43,763 bases of DNA, taken from positions 1 through 43,763 of the forward strand of contig DWZZ01000189.1 of assembly GCA_019117305.1 (NCBI GenBank). Direction: 5' to 3'. The notes beneath the pieces were generated by a model. It had not been told where the DNA came from and did not search any database. It was given only the letters and a program-made list of their open reading frames with translations. Positions 42,963 through 43,763 of the stretch are shown in pieces (position 1 is the first letter of the stretch; the number at the start of each line of letters is the position of its first letter). The position numbers and the translations under genes were made by a program. Source of the DNA: Candidatus Mediterraneibacter merdigallinarum. Its GTDB lineage: Bacteria; Bacillota; Clostridia; Lachnospirales; Lachnospiraceae.

Positions 42963-43763
42963 ATGCACACATCTTATCATTATTCATATAATTCAGCAGA
43001 TAATATGGCGATAGCAGTTTTATCGATCTGTCTGATCGTTCTGGTTCTGATTGGTGTTTTTGCACTGGCCGCTTATATCCTTCACTCAATCGGCCTATAT
43101 ACGATAGGGAAAAGGATCGGGTATTCAATTCCGTGGCTTGCTTTCATTCCGTTCGCCAGAGATTATATGCAGGGCGAGCTGGCGGGAGAGATTTCTCTGA
43201 AAACAAAGAAAATAAAAAATCCCGGGGTATGGAATCTGGTTATGCCGATTATATCCGGTGTAATTTTCTGGATATTTTATATGTTGTTTTTCCTGTTCAG
43301 CGGAGTGGGAATGATGATGGATTACCAGTCATACGGCAGATACAGCGGACTTAGCACAGGCACGATTACAGGGATGCTATTCTTCCTTATTATCTGGATT
43401 GTTGTCGCAGTTTTATACAGCGCTGTCTACCAGGTTCTTCGTATTCTGATCAACAAACAGATTTACGGCAGATTTACTACAGGAAATATGGCGATCACGC
43501 ATGCGGTGCTGTCTTCTCTGGTTCCCCTTTACGAGGCGATTTGTACCTTTGTTCTTCGCAACAAAGATTTTATGCCCGGAATGGAGCCGCCTGTACCGCC
43601 GCAGAGAATGACGCCGCCTGTTTCACCGGTAAATCCTGCAGATAATTTCCAACAGGAAGCAGGAATGAATTCCGCGCAGTATTATGCGCAGCAGGGAAAC
43701 GGAATGCCTCCGCAGCAGCAGTACTATGCGCAGCAGGAAACTGTGACGCCCCCGCAGCAGTAC
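42963..43763 (+). CDS. Multi-pass membrane protein with Gln/Tyr/Pro-rich tail (3' end outside window)
   Basis: The frame is open from ATG 42963, behind AAAGGAGG and 15 nt after the glgP stop, to the last base; 267 residues are visible. There are about four membrane segments (~15-42, ~92-118, ~135-160, ~178-198), with FALAAYILHSIGLYTIGKRI and SIPWLAFIPFARDYMQGELA after the first. This layout is common in small clostridial membrane proteins of unknown function. A low-complexity cytoplasmic tail follows with repeats of QQ(Q)YYAQQ and PPQQQYYAQQ. No enzyme motif was found. Close spacing suggests it belongs to the ileS-glgP transcript. Confidence 0.8.
   Translation, partial: MHTSYHYSYNSADNMAIAVLSICLIVLVLIGVFALAAYILHSIGLYTIGKRIGYSIPWLAFIPFARDYMQGELAGEISLKTKKIKNPGVWNLVMPIISGVIFWIFYMLFFLFSGVGMMMDYQSYGRYSGLSTGTITGMLFFLIIWIVVAVLYSAVYQVLRILINKQIYGRFTTGNMAITHAVLSSLVPLYEAICTFVLRNKDFMPGMEPPVPPQRMTPPVSPVNPADNFQQEAGMNSAQYYAQQGNGMPPQQQYYAQQETVTPPQQY

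Noticed and set aside
1-43763. CRISPR array, tRNA or rRNA genes, complete insertion sequence
   Set aside because: No regularly spaced repeats, cloverleaf patterns, rRNA sequence or transposase with terminal repeats were seen.

Overview
The window reads as a chromosome segment of a Clostridia member (Bacillota), most likely a Lachnospiraceae gut commensal. The grounds are strong AGGAGG-type ribosome sites, a tRNA-Ile T-box leader, TTGACA/TATAAT promoters, a secreted pectinesterase with a sortase-like tail, and clostridial conjugative-element debris. No tRNA, rRNA, CRISPR array or complete insertion sequence was found. Layout: (1) 1-3.9 kb is accessory: the tail of a Fic protein, a truncated MerR-type protein, a secreted protein paired with a membrane-anchored partner, an unknown A-rich gene behind a near-perfect promoter, and a small lipoprotein. 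(2) 3.9-14.1 kb holds a 1463-aa surface pectinesterase, a WYL regulator, thpR, a voltage-gated-type K+ channel (minus strand), a phosphohexomutase, a ferredoxin remnant without a usual start codon, and a two-gene unit of small proteins. (3) 14.2-28.2 kb is an island. It starts with an AAA/DUF4143 ATPase. Next come a topoisomerase III N-terminus and a relaxase C-terminus joined by a deletion, then a cluster of perfect inverted repeats resembling an oriT or regulatory region. The main cargo follows: a small HTH protein, a histidine kinase, an OmpR-type regulator, four lipoprotein genes (one broken), an atypical stand-alone receiver, DUF4234 and DUF3137 membrane proteins, LemA, a DUF2207 protein and a small membrane protein. 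The island ends in gene tails: two SIR2-like C-termini and a serine-recombinase-like C-terminus. (4) 28.2-34.3 kb holds a zinc-type macrodomain ADP-ribose hydrolase whose upstream sirtuin partner survives only as a tail, an Rrf2 regulator, and a sucrose regulon (LacI-type regulator, PTS EIIBCA, sucrose-6-phosphate hydrolase) with two matching operators. (5) 34.4-43.8 kb holds a D,D-carboxypeptidase, an orphan amino-acid-type binding lipoprotein, T-box-controlled ileS, glgP directly behind it, and a membrane protein that runs off the end. How the genes work together: the most system-like part is 17.1-27.6 kb. A two-component pair sits in front of lipoproteins and LemA/DUF2207/DUF3137/DUF4234 proteins. 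An identical 23-bp box precedes two of its transcription units, the first lipoprotein and the odd receiver. I infer an envelope-sensing module that feeds back on itself. Its function is unknown to me.
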